From contig NZ_BBJB01000110.1 of assembly GCF_016584665.1 (NCBI RefSeq), positions 1 to 64,000 of the forward strand: a stretch of DNA of 64,000 nt. Reading direction: 5' to 3'. The notes beneath the pieces are model-generated. The model worked only from the letters and a program-made list of their open reading frames with translations. It was not told the DNA's origin and made no database searches. Both the position numbers and the translations under genes were made by a program. Source of the DNA: Pseudanabaena sp. lw0831 (GTDB lineage Bacteria > Cyanobacteriota > Cyanobacteriia > Pseudanabaenales > Pseudanabaenaceae). Shown here one piece after another: positions 24,741 to 33,887 of this stretch. Each line of letters opens with the position of its first letter. Position 1 is the stretch's first letter.

Positions 24741-27320
24741 CTAGACAACTACAAAATTCACCAATTTTCCGACAACTGCAATTACTTTCTTGATCTCCTT
24801 ACTTTCGAGATACTTCTGTGCAGCTTCCGAGCTACGGGCATATTCCTCTAAGGCTTGCTTGTCATTGCTGGCACTAGATGGCACTTGGAGGCTGCCGCGA
24901 ACTTTGCCATTGATTTGGATTACGAGGGTAATCTCATCAACGGTGAGCGCATCTGGATCGTGGGTGAGCCAAGGCTGTAAATGGATTGAATCTGAGTGAC
25001 CGATCGCTGACCAAAGTTCCTCAGCAATGTGTGGCGCAAAGGGAGCAAGCAAGGTTAAGAGAGTTTCGACACCTTCTAGGAAAGTAGCAGAACTCTTATC
25101 TTCAGCATCTTGCAAAGCATTACTAAGCTTCATCATTTCCGAAATCGCGGTATTCAGTTGATAGCCACCATCAAAATCTTCGGAGACTTCCTTAATGGCG
25201 ATGTGAATGGCTCGGCGGAGATTCTTATCAACTTTTTTAGAAATACCATTCTGTTTAGTTTCTGCAAAGCTGGTAACTAAGCGCCACACTCGATTTAAGA
25301 AGCGTTGTTGCCCTTCTACGTCCGCATCTTCCCATTCCAAATCCTTTTCAGGAGGAGCTTTAAAGAGAGTGAACATCCGCAAAGTGTCGGCTCCATATTT
25401 CGCGATCGCCACTTCAGGAGATACACCATTGCCCTTAGATTTGGACATCGTGGCATAGAGCGCTTGCAAAGGTTCGCCAGTTTTGGGATCTTTAGGATCT
25501 TTGGGATCGACTAAAGCTGAGGGAACCCATTTGTCCTTGCCGCCTTTGTTAGGGTTCATGTAAGTCAAGCCCTGTACCATGCCCTGCGTCAGCAATCTCG
25601 TAAATGGTTCATCAAAATCGAGTAAGCCGCGATCGCGTAAAACTTTAGTCATAAATCGCGAATAGAGCAAGTGCAAAATCGCATGTTCCACGCCACCAAC
25701 ATATTGATCCACAGACATCCAGTTATTGATGGCATTGCGATCGCCTATTTCTTGATCGTTCTTAGCATCGGCAAACCGCAAGAAGTACCAAGAGGAATCG
25801 ATAAAGGTATCCATCGTGTCGGTTTCGCGCTTGGCGGCTGTGCCGCATTTAGGACAATGGACATTTACCCAAGATTCTAATTGGGCTAGGGGTGACGCGC
25901 CGCGACCTGTGAGTTCGACATCTTCGGGCAAGGCGATCGGTAAGTCAGCATGGGGAACAGGAACGATGCCACAACTAGGGCAATGGATGACGGGAATTGG
26001 ACAGCCCCAATATCTTTGGCGGGAAATCAACCAATCACGCAAGCGATAGGTAATTTTGGCAGTTCCCCATTGCTTTGATTCCGCAAGTTCGATGATTTTG
26101 GTTTTCGCTGTTACGGAATCCAATCCGTCAAATTCACCTGAATTAACCATAGTTCCAGATTCAGTATAGGCAGCCTTTAGTTCTTCACCAGTGGCGTTAG
26201 GCGCATTAATTACTGTTTGGATTGGAAGGTTATATTGTTTTGCAAAGGCAAAATCGCGGACATCATGAGCGGGAACTCCCATCACTGCGCCTGTTCCATA
26301 TTCAAATAGAACATAGTCCGCAATCCAAATTGGGACTTCTTTTCCAGTAAATGGATTAACTACACTTGCGCCGATCGCTACACCACGTTTGGGACGATCA
26401 TCTGAGGTGCGATCAATTTCGCTGAGATTTTTGACTTCTTCGATGAATTTGCTGACGGCTTCTTTTTGAGCAGGGCTGGTCAATGTCTCGACTAAAGGAT
26501 GCTCTGGAGCAAGCACGACATAACTCACACCGTAAACTGTGTCAGGGCGTGTGGTGAATACAGTAATTTTTTCGTCACTGCCAACAATCAGGAAACTTAG
26601 CTCTGCGCCTGTGGATTTGCCGATCCAGTTGGCTTGCATGATCTTGACATTGGATGGCCAGTCGGTGAGCTTGTCCAAATCTTGCAAAAGTTGTTCGGCA
26701 TAGTCAGTGATTTTGAAGAACCATTGACGCAATTTGCGCTTCTCAACGATCGCACCTGATCGCCAAGATCTACCTTCATTATCAACCTGCTCATTCGCAA
26801 TTACGGTCTGATCAATGGGGTCCCAGTTAACCTTTGCTTCTTTTTGATAAGCTAAACCCGCTTCCAAAAATTGCAAAAAAATCCATTGTGTCCATTTGTA
26901 ATAGTCGGGAGAACAGGTTGCTAATTCACGATCCCAGTCGTAGGACAAGCCCACTTGCTGAAGCTGCGATCGCATATTGGCGATATTAGCGTAAGTCCAT
27001 TTGGCGGGATGCGTATTGCGATCGATCGCTGCATTTTCCGCAGGCAATCCGAAGGCATCCCAGCCCATCGGGTGCAATACTTGATAGCCTTGCATTCTTT
27101 TGTAACGGGCGATGACATCGGTGATCGTGTAGTTACGGACATGCCCCATATGCAGATCCCCTGATGGATAGGGAAACATTGACAGCGCATAGAATTTCTT
27201 TTTTTGACTGCTATTTGCCGCGCTAACTGCGTCATTGTTTACTTTGTCAAGTTGCATCTGCGCCCAAACTTTCTGCCATTTGGGTTCGATCTGCTGGGGG
27301 TTATATCTGGTTTCCATCAC
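24741..27320 (-). CDS. leuS: Leucyl-tRNA synthetase
   Basis: This class I aminoacyl-tRNA synthetase charges tRNA-Leu. The 859 residues are full length for the bacterial enzyme. The HIGH-type motif is HMGH (57-60) and the KMSKS-type motif reads TMSKSKGNG in the C-terminal half, so its first Lys is replaced. The editing domain (CP1) with TTRPDTVYG (about 263-271) and a zinc-binding CPSCG...CPKCG module (about 450-500) are present. It is separated from neighbours by hairpins on both sides. Confidence 0.96.
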   Translation of the reverse strand: MMETRYNPQQIEPKWQKVWAQMQLDKVNNDAVSAANSSQKKKFYALSMFPYPSGDLHMGHVRNYTITDVIARYKRMQGYQVLHPMGWDAFGLPAENAAIDRNTHPAKWTYANIANMRSQLQQVGLSYDWDRELATCSPDYYKWTQWIFLQFLEAGLAYQKEAKVNWDPIDQTVIANEQVDNEGRSWRSGAIVEKRKLRQWFFKITDYAEQLLQDLDKLTDWPSNVKIMQANWIGKSTGAELSFLIVGSDEKITVFTTRPDTVYGVSYVVLAPEHPLVETLTSPAQKEAVSKFIEEVKNLSEIDRTSDDRPKRGVAIGASVVNPFTGKEVPIWIADYVLFEYGTGAVMGVPAHDVRDFAFAKQYNLPIQTVINAPNATGEELKAAYTESGTMVNSGEFDGLDSVTAKTKIIELAESKQWGTAKITYRLRDWLISRQRYWGCPIPVIHCPSCGIVPVPHADLPIALPEDVELTGRGASPLAQLESWVNVHCPKCGTAAKRETDTMDTFIDSSWYFLRFADAKNDQEIGDRNAINNWMSVDQYVGGVEHAILHLLYSRFMTKVLRDRGLLDFDEPFTRLLTQGMVQGLTYMNPNKGGKDKWVPSALVDPKDPKDPKTGEPLQALYATMSKSKGNGVSPEVAIAKYGADTLRMFTLFKAPPEKDLEWEDADVEGQQRFLNRVWRLVTSFAETKQNGISKKVDKNLRRAIHIAIKEVSEDFDGGYQLNTAISEMMKLSNALQDAEDKSSATFLEGVETLLTLLAPFAPHIAEELWSAIGHSDSIHLQPWLTHDPDALTVDEITLVIQINGKVRGSLQVPSSASNDKQALEEYARSSEAAQKYLESKEIKKVIAVVGKLVNFVVV

Positions 27321-27339
27321 GTATCAGTCTATATGCGAA

Positions 27340-27378
27340 TATGAAGGTGAGCAACGCGATGCGCTGCTCACCTTCATA
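27340..27378. repeat. Hairpin upstream of leuS
   Basis: TATGAAGGTGAGCA and TGCTCACCTTCATA surround ACGCGATGCGC. It lies between divergent leuS and the small gene at 27415, so it is not a simple terminator. Confidence 0.65.
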
Positions 27379-27414
27379 CTTAATAATACTAAACATCAAG
27401 CCCTAATCTAACTT

Positions 27415-27621
27415 ATGTCACCCGATTATATAAAAGCTCAACTAATTTTGCTTATTTCAATTGTGGCGGCGATCGCCTTTGTTGGCTGCATTTATGAATT
27501 GTCATACGGTGCGCCAGATTTTGGCTTTGCAGTTACTTGGGCAATTTTGCTAATCAGCTTACCTGTAGGTGTCTATAGCTTTGTCAAAGCAGTCAGTCTC
27601 GCTCGAAAATCTATGCAATAA
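27415..27621 (+). CDS. Small two-helix membrane protein
   Basis: 68 residues with two hydrophobic helices, about 9-27 (QLILLISIVAAIAFVGCI) and about 37-58 (FGFAVTWAILLISLPVGVY), and a basic C-terminus (KAVSLARKSMQ). No family is recognised. Helix spacing, an ATG in good context and a following hairpin suggest a real gene. Confidence 0.55.
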   Translation: MSPDYIKAQLILLISIVAAIAFVGCIYELSYGAPDFGFAVTWAILLISLPVGVYSFVKAVSLARKSMQ

Positions 27622-27637
27622 AATTTATGCAACCACA

Positions 27638-27663
27638 AAAAGGGTGCGCCAAGCGCACCTTTC
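27638..27663. terminator. Short hairpin after the small membrane protein gene
   Basis: AAAGGGTGCGC, CAA-centred, then GCGCACCTTT. One mismatch. It lies about 15 bases after the stop. Confidence 0.6.
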
Positions 27664-27698
27664 GTCGAATAAAAATCCACCATGATCTTAGGTGAAAC

Positions 27699-28280
27699 AT
27701 GATGACAGCTCAATTAATTACGCCAAGCTCTACGTTTAACATTCATAAGTTCACAGTGCAGCAATATGAGCTTATCCTCGAAGCGGGAGTATTTGCTGAA
27801 AGCGATCGCCTTGAACTAATTAACGGAGAAATCAGAGTAATGTCCCCCATTGGCAGGAAACATGCGGTTTGTGTAGCGAAAACAGCTAGAGCTTTTCAAA
27901 TCAAGTTAGGCAATCAGGCTTTTATCTGGACACAGAATCCAATTCTCCTCAGTAATTATTTTCAGCCACAGCCCGATCTTGCCATACTCAAATGGCGTGA
28001 TGATTTTTACGCAGAGGCTTTACCCACACCTGATGATATTTTGTTAATTATCGAGGTTGCGGATAGCACGATCGCCTATGATCGTGATGTCAAAAGCCCT
28101 CTTTACGCTGCGAATGGGATTTCAGAAATGTGGCTATTTGATGTGAATAAAAAAGTAGTAGAAGGATATTCACAACCATCAGCATCAGGATATAAGCGGA
28201 TGCAGCGCTATGAACAAAATGAAACTTTAGCAATGATGGCTCTACCTGACATAGTTTTTAGCTGGGAAGAGATATTTTGA
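27699..28280 (+). CDS. Uma2 family protein (PD-(D/E)XK-like), copy 2
   Basis: 193 residues matching the Uma2 family. The sequence has YELILEAGVFAESDRLELINGEI (about 23-45), then MSPIGRKHAVCVAK, QPDLAILKW and the catalytic-type ILLIIEVADST (about 117-127), followed by YAANGISEMWLF. These are standard family positions. Length is typical. It is the only clean member of the three here that has both the His/Gly block and the EVADST core in full. Confidence 0.85.
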   Translation: MMTAQLITPSSTFNIHKFTVQQYELILEAGVFAESDRLELINGEIRVMSPIGRKHAVCVAKTARAFQIKLGNQAFIWTQNPILLSNYFQPQPDLAILKWRDDFYAEALPTPDDILLIIEVADSTIAYDRDVKSPLYAANGISEMWLFDVNKKVVEGYSQPSASGYKRMQRYEQNETLAMMALPDIVFSWEEIF

Positions 28281-28346
28281 GACGCTTTGCTTTGCAATAA
28301 AGCACTCTGACCAGTCATGCAGATTCATGTTTTACAGGAGAAACCC

Positions 28347-29888
28347 GTGAAAATCTTACTGGTTGAAGACGATCTTCATTCTGCGGAAATACTTTTGCAG
28401 CTACTAGCAGAGTCGCATTACACAATTGATTCTGCTCTAAATGCTAAGACTGCGTGGCAATACATCGAAACCTATGCCTACGATTTGATCATTCTCGATA
28501 TTATGTTGCCTGATAGCGATGGCATTGGGCTATGTACCAATCTTCGCGCCGCTGGTTACAATACCCCCGTGCTATTGCTAACCGCAAAGGATAGTACCAA
28601 CGATCGCGTGATGGGTTTAGAGGCAGGTGCGGATGACTATGTGGTGAAGCCCTATAACTTTCAGGAATTAGTGGCAAGGATTCGGGCACTGTTACGGCGC
28701 TATAGCGATCGCGATACTCTCATTCAGGAGTTAACATGGGAGCGGCTTCATCTGGATATTAGAGCAAATACATTTAGTTATAACCAGAAATCTTTACGCT
28801 TAACCCAAAAGGAATATCGGCTATTAGAACTGTTTCTCAGACATCCTCAACAAATATTTAGCCGTAGTGCTTTGATCGATCAGGTGTGGTCGGCAGGAGA
28901 GTTTCCCAGTGAGGAGGCGGTGACTACACATATTAAGGGATTACGTCAAAAGCTGAAGGTGGCGGGACTACCTATAGACCCAATTGAGACATTATATGGA
29001 TTGGGATATCGCCTCAAACCTGCGCCTGTTGAAGTTGCGGATCTGCCTGTTCAGCCTGTAGTGACAAATCCTTTACCTGAGGAAACCTTACCGCAGATAG
29101 ACAAAACGCGAGTGTTGGAGGTAATTGCGATAATGACTAAGAAATTAATCGCAATTTTGCCAGAATCGATCGCGCTTTTACGTCGAGTAGAGATCGCTTT
29201 AGATCAGGGCAACTTGGACGCAGATTTGCGCTATGAAGGATATATGGAGGCACATCGGCTCATTGGATCGATGGGTTCATTAGGTTTTCCAGAAGGATCG
29301 GCGATCGCATTTCAGATCGAGCAGATACTAAAAAATGATTTTGCTTTAGTACAGACTGATACGCCGATGTTGCGGCAATTGATTACCGATTTAGAAGCAA
29401 GTGTTTGTGACTCAGTTAAGCCTGTAACTCCTACTATTAATCTATCTCAACCTCAATCTCATAACTCACAACAACAGCAAGGCGATCGCTCCAAAGTAAT
29501 GATTGTCGATGACGATCCACATATCTTGAAGATTTTGCGGGTTTTACTAGAACGTTGGGATCTTGAGGTGATCGCTTTGCAAAATCCTCAGCAGTTTTGG
29601 CAGATCTTGGAATCAACTTCTCCCGACCTACTGATTTTAGATTTGATTATGCCAGCCTGTAACGGTATTGATTTATGTCAATCCATGCGAGCATCCTCGC
29701 TATGGCAAGATTTACCGATTGTGTTTTTATCTGCCCATAGCGATCGCGAGACAGTTCGTCAATTGTTTGTAGCTGGCGCTGATGATTATCTCAGCAAGCC
29801 AATTGTGGAGGAAGATTTGTATACACGTATTCTCAGCCGTTTAGAGCGTAGTCGTCTATCGAGGCAGTCGGCACGTAGATATAAATAA
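28347..29888 (+). CDS. Response regulator: receiver, winged helix, Hpt-like, receiver
   Basis: About 513 residues. The GTG at 28347 is preferred over an ATG at 28317 because AGGAG lies 6 bases upstream and the protein then begins directly with the receiver strand MKILLVEDD. Order: receiver 1 with phospho-acceptor Asp in LIILDIMLPDSDG (about 45-57), OmpR-type winged helix (about 130-220), an Hpt-like segment with AHRLIGSMGSLG (about 300), receiver 2 with LLILDLIMPACNG (about 430). The usual Lys after the Hpt His is Ile here. It precedes the cyanobacteriochrome kinase and may be its output DNA-binding protein. Confidence 0.85.
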   Translation: MKILLVEDDLHSAEILLQLLAESHYTIDSALNAKTAWQYIETYAYDLIILDIMLPDSDGIGLCTNLRAAGYNTPVLLLTAKDSTNDRVMGLEAGADDYVVKPYNFQELVARIRALLRRYSDRDTLIQELTWERLHLDIRANTFSYNQKSLRLTQKEYRLLELFLRHPQQIFSRSALIDQVWSAGEFPSEEAVTTHIKGLRQKLKVAGLPIDPIETLYGLGYRLKPAPVEVADLPVQPVVTNPLPEETLPQIDKTRVLEVIAIMTKKLIAILPESIALLRRVEIALDQGNLDADLRYEGYMEAHRLIGSMGSLGFPEGSAIAFQIEQILKNDFALVQTDTPMLRQLITDLEASVCDSVKPVTPTINLSQPQSHNSQQQQGDRSKVMIVDDDPHILKILRVLLERWDLEVIALQNPQQFWQILESTSPDLLILDLIMPACNGIDLCQSMRASSLWQDLPIVFLSAHSDRETVRQLFVAGADDYLSKPIVEEDLYTRILSRLERSRLSRQSARRYK

Positions 29889-29972
29889 GTACTCAAACCC
29901 CTTAAAGTTGAGCCCCGCAGGGGCGCAACTTTAAGGGGTTTGGTTTGTAATTAATTATGTACATCTACTTAC
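29884..29972. repeat. Family A palindromic element
   Basis: Inner stem 29895-29941 (AAACCCCTTAAAGTTG, a GCCCCGCAGGGGC tip, complement, one A:G mismatch). The right outer arm, read in reverse, is GTAAGTAGATGTACATAATT and continues AATTACAAACC; the left arm contains AAGTACTC. It matches the arms at 14357-14473 and 61252-61349. It also follows the response regulator stop and could terminate that gene. Confidence 0.7.
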
Positions 29973-30007
29973 CGTCATGGTTAAATATCCCCACATCGGC
30001 TTGATTA

Positions 30008-30030
30008 CTTCAGATTGTCTTCATTTTTAT
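30008..30030 (+). promoter_or_regulatory. Shared upstream motif, copy 1
   Basis: CTTCAGATTGTCTTCATTTT followed by TAT lies about 70 bases before the kinase ATG. Close matches occur at 32831-32854 and 33437-33458 upstream of two other genes in this cluster. It is a candidate operator. Confidence 0.5.
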
Positions 30031-30100
30031 AGGTTAGGCTAAAGCTACTTACTGTCTCAAGTTATGCAAAAAAAGTATTTTCTCAATATTGCCCAAACTC

Positions 30101-32269
30101 ATGCCAGATTCATCTTCCAACCTTATTTCTAGCTCAATTTCTAGCTCAATTTCTAGCTCAATTTCTCAATTCACTCGTCAGATGAGGCGATCGCAGCAGC
30201 AAGAGGTATTAATTGCCAAAATTGCGCTCCATATTCGGCAATATCTTGATTTAGATGAGATTCTGAATGCGATCGTCCAAGAAGTACGACTCTTTTTGAA
30301 AGCCGATCGCACTGTGGTTTATCAGTTCAATCCTGATATGAGTGGGAGGGTTGTCGCTGAGTCGATCTTGCCACCTTGGGAAGCTTGTCTCCATCGACAA
30401 CTGAGTGATGAACACTTTCCTGAGACTATGGGCGGCGCGTATCGAGAGGGAAGAGTTTTTGTCGCACCTGATGTGTATAAGGCGAATCTCAGTGAATGTC
30501 ATTTGCAAATGCTAGAACAGTTCCCCACAAGGGCAAGTTTGATCGTACCCATCCTCCGCCCCAACAACAAAACCGATCCTCTGTGGGGCTTGCTATGTAC
30601 CTATCAATGTTTTGAGCCGCGCGTTTGGGAAGAGACAGATATTCGCTTACTTCAGCAATTATCAGTACAATTAGCGATCGCGATTCAACAAGCTGAACTC
30701 TATCGCAATCTTCAGATCGCAAATCTCTCTTTAGAGAAAGAAATTGAGGAACGTAAAAAAGCCGAACTTGCACTTAAGCTAGCTAAAGCAAACTTAGAAG
30801 CTCGCGTTGCCGAGCGCACTGCCGAGCTATATCAACGCCAACAAGAATTTATCTCCCTTGCCGAGAATTCACCTAATGCAACTATGCGCCTCGATCTCCA
30901 ACTGCGTCACCTCTACGTTAATCTAGCTGTAGAAAGAGCTACAGGTATTCCTGTTAAAGCCTTTCTGGGTAAAACTCTTCGAGAGATGAAATTTCCTGAG
31001 AAGAATGTAACCATGCTCGAATCTGCTGCTCAAAGATTGCTCGAAACTGGCGAAGACCAGCGATATGAAGTCGAATATCCCTTACCAGAAGATCGGGGAA
31101 TGGGATATTATCGCGCTCATATTATTCCTGAACATGCTCCAAATGGCGAAATTGCCACGATACTATCGATCTTCTATGACATTACGCAAAACAAACTAAA
31201 TGAAATAGCTCTCCAAGAATCAAACCGTCGTTGGCGATATTTACTAGATAATGTGAGCTTAATCGTGGTTGGGTTGAACTGTGCGGGAGAAGTGGAATAT
31301 ATCAATCCATTTTTGCTAAACATTACAGGCTATGCAGTAGATGAAGTCATCGGCAAAGACTGGTTCTCTCAATTTATACCCCAGATCGATCGATCGGAGA
31401 TCAGAGAGATTTTTTCTAGCCTGCTGATTAATGACTTTCCGAAATATTATCAAAATGCCATTTTCACTAAAGCAGGTGAAGAAAGAATGATCTCTTGGAA
31501 CAATACCATCCTGCGCAATCAAGAAAACGAAATTATTGGAACACTAAGCATTGGTGAAGATATTACTGAAAAATTAAAGGTTGATCGCATCAAAAGTGAA
31601 TTTATTTCCATTGTTAGTCATGAACTTAGGACTCCTTTAACTTCGATTCGTGGGGCGTTAGGCTTGCTATCTTCGGGCGTATTAGCTAATCGACCTGAAA
31701 CTGCCCAAAACATGCTCAATATTGCCTCCTCAGACACAGAAAGGTTGGTGCGGCTAGTCAATGACATTCTCGACTTAGAGCGTTTAGAATCCAGCAAAGT
31801 CACCCTAGATCGCAGCTGGTGTGATGTGCATGGGCTATGCCAACAGGCGATCGAAACTATGCAGGCGATCGCTGCCGAAAGCCAGATCGAAATATTATGC
31901 AATGTCCCGTCGCAGCAGATTTTTGGCGATTGCGATCGCCTTGTCCAGACCTTAGTTAATTTGCTCAGTAATGCGATTAAGTTCTCGCCGCCTCAAAGTC
32001 AAGTGCATCTGGAAGCTGGACAAATTGCCGATGAGATTGTCTTTCGAGTACGCGATCGTGGTCGTGGTATTCCAGCCGATCATCTAGAAAGTATTTTTGA
32101 GCGCTTCAACCAAGTTGATGCTTCCGATTCTCGCCAAATGGGAGGCACAGGTTTAGGTCTAGCGATCTGTCGCAGCATTGTCCAACAACATGGTGGCAAG
32201 ATTTGGGTAGAGAGTGTATTGTCAGAAGGCAGTACCTTTTGGTTTACCATTCCCCATCGCATAAGCTAA
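30101..32269 (+). CDS. Cyanobacteriochrome-type sensor histidine kinase (GAF-PAS-PAS-HisKA-HATPase)
   Basis: About 722 residues from the ATG at 30101 (a TTG 12 bases upstream is possible). After a Ser-rich leader come a GAF domain (about 40-205), a coiled coil, two PAS domains (about 250-370, 375-490), HisKA with SHELRTPLTS (His507) and a HATPase with GTGLGLAI. The GAF domain holds LSECHLQMLEQF, the bilin-binding Cys-His pair of cyanobacteriochromes (Cys133), plus downstream IVPIL and LWGLLCTYQC. The DXCF site reads DEHF, so a second cysteine is missing there. It is probably a photoreceptor kinase. Bilin type and colour are unknown. Confidence 0.85.
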   Translation: MPDSSSNLISSSISSSISSSISQFTRQMRRSQQQEVLIAKIALHIRQYLDLDEILNAIVQEVRLFLKADRTVVYQFNPDMSGRVVAESILPPWEACLHRQLSDEHFPETMGGAYREGRVFVAPDVYKANLSECHLQMLEQFPTRASLIVPILRPNNKTDPLWGLLCTYQCFEPRVWEETDIRLLQQLSVQLAIAIQQAELYRNLQIANLSLEKEIEERKKAELALKLAKANLEARVAERTAELYQRQQEFISLAENSPNATMRLDLQLRHLYVNLAVERATGIPVKAFLGKTLREMKFPEKNVTMLESAAQRLLETGEDQRYEVEYPLPEDRGMGYYRAHIIPEHAPNGEIATILSIFYDITQNKLNEIALQESNRRWRYLLDNVSLIVVGLNCAGEVEYINPFLLNITGYAVDEVIGKDWFSQFIPQIDRSEIREIFSSLLINDFPKYYQNAIFTKAGEERMISWNNTILRNQENEIIGTLSIGEDITEKLKVDRIKSEFISIVSHELRTPLTSIRGALGLLSSGVLANRPETAQNMLNIASSDTERLVRLVNDILDLERLESSKVTLDRSWCDVHGLCQQAIETMQAIAAESQIEILCNVPSQQIFGDCDRLVQTLVNLLSNAIKFSPPQSQVHLEAGQIADEIVFRVRDRGRGIPADHLESIFERFNQVDASDSRQMGGTGLGLAICRSIVQQHGGKIWVESVLSEGSTFWFTIPHRIS
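30126..30167 (+). repeat. In-gene 12-bp tandem repeat encoding Ser-Ser-Ser-Ile
   Basis: TCTAGCTCAATT is repeated three to four times in the leader of the kinase gene and gives an (SSSI)n stretch. It keeps frame, so copy number changes would alter the leader length only. Confidence 0.7.
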
Positions 32270-32270
32270 G

Positions 32271-32311
32271 AATAATTGTAGAGTCGAGCTTCGCTCGACT
32301 CTACAATTATT
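32271..32311. terminator. Perfect hairpin after the kinase gene
   Basis: AATAATTGTAGAGTCGAGC, TTC, complement. It begins 2 bases after the stop codon and ends in a T-rich run. Confidence 0.8.
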
Positions 32312-32368
32312 GGGTTCTAAATCGCGCAGGTTATTTGATTTGCAATCCTAAGAGAAGAGTCTAAATTT

Positions 32369-32743
32369 ATGACGGCCAAATCAATTTTACTGATAGATGA
32401 CGAGCCAAATATTGCGGAAGTCATTGCTGTATGTCTAGAAAGCTTTAAAGGATGGAAAGTGCAAGTCGCTAATTCTGGGAAAGCAGGACTTAGTATTGTG
32501 GAAACCCTCAAGCCCGACGCAATTCTCCTTGATGTGATGATGCCGACAATGGATGGCATCACTGTCTATCAAAACTTGCAAAAAAATCCAGCTACTCAAA
32601 ATATCCCCGTCATCTTCTTAACTGCGAAGGTACAGGCAAGCGATCGCGAAAAATTTGCTCAACTAGGGGTAGTCGGTACAATCGCCAAGCCATTTGAGCC
32701 TCTCAAAATTTCCGATCAAATTGCTCAGATGTTAAACTGGTAA
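32369..32743 (+). CDS. Single-domain response regulator (CheY-like), paralogue 1
   Basis: 124 residues comprising one receiver domain: acidic pair in ILLIDDEPN (about 6-14), phospho-acceptor Asp in AILLDVMMPTMDG (about 51-63), Thr in IFLTAK and Lys in IAKPFEPLK. There is no output domain. It is closely similar in order and sequence to the receiver at 32909-33295, indicating tandem duplication. It lies downstream of the cyanobacteriochrome kinase, its likely phosphodonor. Confidence 0.9.
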   Translation: MTAKSILLIDDEPNIAEVIAVCLESFKGWKVQVANSGKAGLSIVETLKPDAILLDVMMPTMDGITVYQNLQKNPATQNIPVIFLTAKVQASDREKFAQLGVVGTIAKPFEPLKISDQIAQMLNW

Positions 32744-32751
32744 ATACAGCT

Positions 32752-32794
32752 CCAAAAGAGAGTAGCAGTGCGAAGCACTGCTACTCTCTTTTGG
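32752..32794. terminator. Perfect hairpin between the two receivers
   Basis: CCAAAAGAGAGTAGCAGTGC, GAA, complement. It follows the first receiver gene and ends in TTTTTA. Confidence 0.8.
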
Positions 32795-32830
32795 TTTTTA
32801 TGTCCTGACAAACTTGACGAAAGCTATATA

Positions 32831-32854
32831 TCCTCAGATTATCCTCATTTTTAT
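32831..32854 (+). promoter_or_regulatory. Shared upstream motif, copy 2
   Basis: CTCAGATTATCCTCATTTTT lies about 55 bases before the ATG at 32909. It is close to the motif at 30008-30030 (CAGATT, TC, TCATTTTTAT) and to the partial copy at 33437-33458. Confidence 0.5.
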
Positions 32855-32908
32855 TTTCTACACTATAAACTTTAGTCAGAAGATAAATTGCGCCGATTCA
32901 AAGCCACA

Positions 32909-33295
32909 ATGACAAATACATCTAGTAGCAAAACGATTTTATTGATAGACGATGAAGAATATATTTGTCAAATTGTGCAGACTTGCGTAGAAATTTTTAG
33001 CGACTGGCAAACAGCGATCGCGAGATCGGGCGAGGAGGCATTAGCGACAGTTGCAAATCTCCAACCTGACGCGATTGTGCTGGATATGCACATGCCAAAT
33101 ATGGATGGCTTTACCGTCCTCAAAAAATTACAAGCCGATCGCCAACTGACGAATATTCCTGTGGTGTTATTGACTTCTCGCGTAGATCTGACCGAACCTC
33201 AAAAAATTGCTCAGCTAGGAGTCAAAGGTGCGATCGCCAAACCTTTTCATCCGACTAAGCTTGTCGATCAAATCACCAAGATTTTAGACTGGTAG
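32909..33295 (+). CDS. Single-domain response regulator (CheY-like), paralogue 2
   Basis: About 128 residues from the ATG at 32909 (a TTG at 32888 would add seven). Receiver residues are clear: TILLIDDEEY (about 9-18), IVLDMHMPNMDG (about 55-66), LLTSR and AIAKPFHPTK. It is a stand-alone receiver and a paralogue of the 32369-32743 gene. Both may compete for phosphate from the upstream kinase. The upstream gap carries the shared 20-base motif. Confidence 0.88.
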   Translation: MTNTSSSKTILLIDDEEYICQIVQTCVEIFSDWQTAIARSGEEALATVANLQPDAIVLDMHMPNMDGFTVLKKLQADRQLTNIPVVLLTSRVDLTEPQKIAQLGVKGAIAKPFHPTKLVDQITKILDW

Positions 33296-33309
33296 TGGCT
33301 AGTCAAAAG

Positions 33310-33378
33310 AAAAACTAAAGCCCCAAAAGGTAAAGCGCCAGCTTCGCTGGCGCTTTACCTTTTGGGGCTTTAGTTTTT
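33310..33378. terminator. Long perfect hairpin after the second receiver
   Basis: AAAAACTAAAGCCCCAAAAG continues to a GCGCCAGCTTCGCTGGCGC tip and returns without mismatch over about 33 bp. Confidence 0.8.
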
Positions 33379-33436
33379 AGCGAAAATATTAATTTTTATT
33401 TCAGCTTAAATCACTTTAAGTAAATATTTTGTTAAC

Positions 33437-33458
33437 CACAGAATTTCCTCATTTTTCA
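33437..33458 (+). promoter_or_regulatory. Shared upstream motif, copy 3 (partial)
   Basis: CACAGAATTTCCTCATTTTT lies about 80 bases before the DUF1816 gene start and shares CAGA, TTTCCTCATTTTT with copies 1 and 2. Confidence 0.4.
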
Positions 33459-33538
33459 ATCATAGTCTTGAGATATATGCAAGCCGATTTCGAGATAACT
33501 TAACCTGACTATTTTCCCCATTAAAAATTACCAAAATC

Positions 33539-33847
33539 ATGGATCAACCCCAAATGAGTAGCTCAGTCTATGAATTAGGTTGGTGGATTGAAATATTGAC
33601 CGCACAGCCTCTGTGCCTATATTACTTTGGCGCATTTACAAGTCATCAAGAAGTCAATCAATTAAAATCAGGATTCATCGAAGATCTTCTTTTAGAGAGC
33701 GCCACAATCCTTTGGGTTGATATTCGATTTTGTCAACCCAGTCATATAACTTTGACAAGAGATGCGCTGCGATCGCACTTTCTTTTATCGAAAAAATTGC
33801 CACATTCCGATTTAAATCAAGCTCTGTTGTTTGATATTGCAGCTTAG
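33539..33847 (+). CDS. DUF1816 domain protein
   Basis: 102 residues. The block ELGWWIEILTAQPLCLYYFG (about 12-31) followed by AFTSHQEVNQLKSGFIEDLL fits DUF1816, a cyanobacterial family distantly related to the CpcD-like linker fold of phycobilisomes. The second half is less conserved. Position at the end of a photosensory cluster, with a related upstream motif, hints at light-responsive expression. The role is not known. Confidence 0.65.
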   Translation: MDQPQMSSSVYELGWWIEILTAQPLCLYYFGAFTSHQEVNQLKSGFIEDLLLESATILWVDIRFCQPSHITLTRDALRSHFLLSKKLPHSDLNQALLFDIAA

Positions 33848-33887
33848 GTCAATCATTTTAACTCTTGTTCTTTAGAAGGATTTCAGC

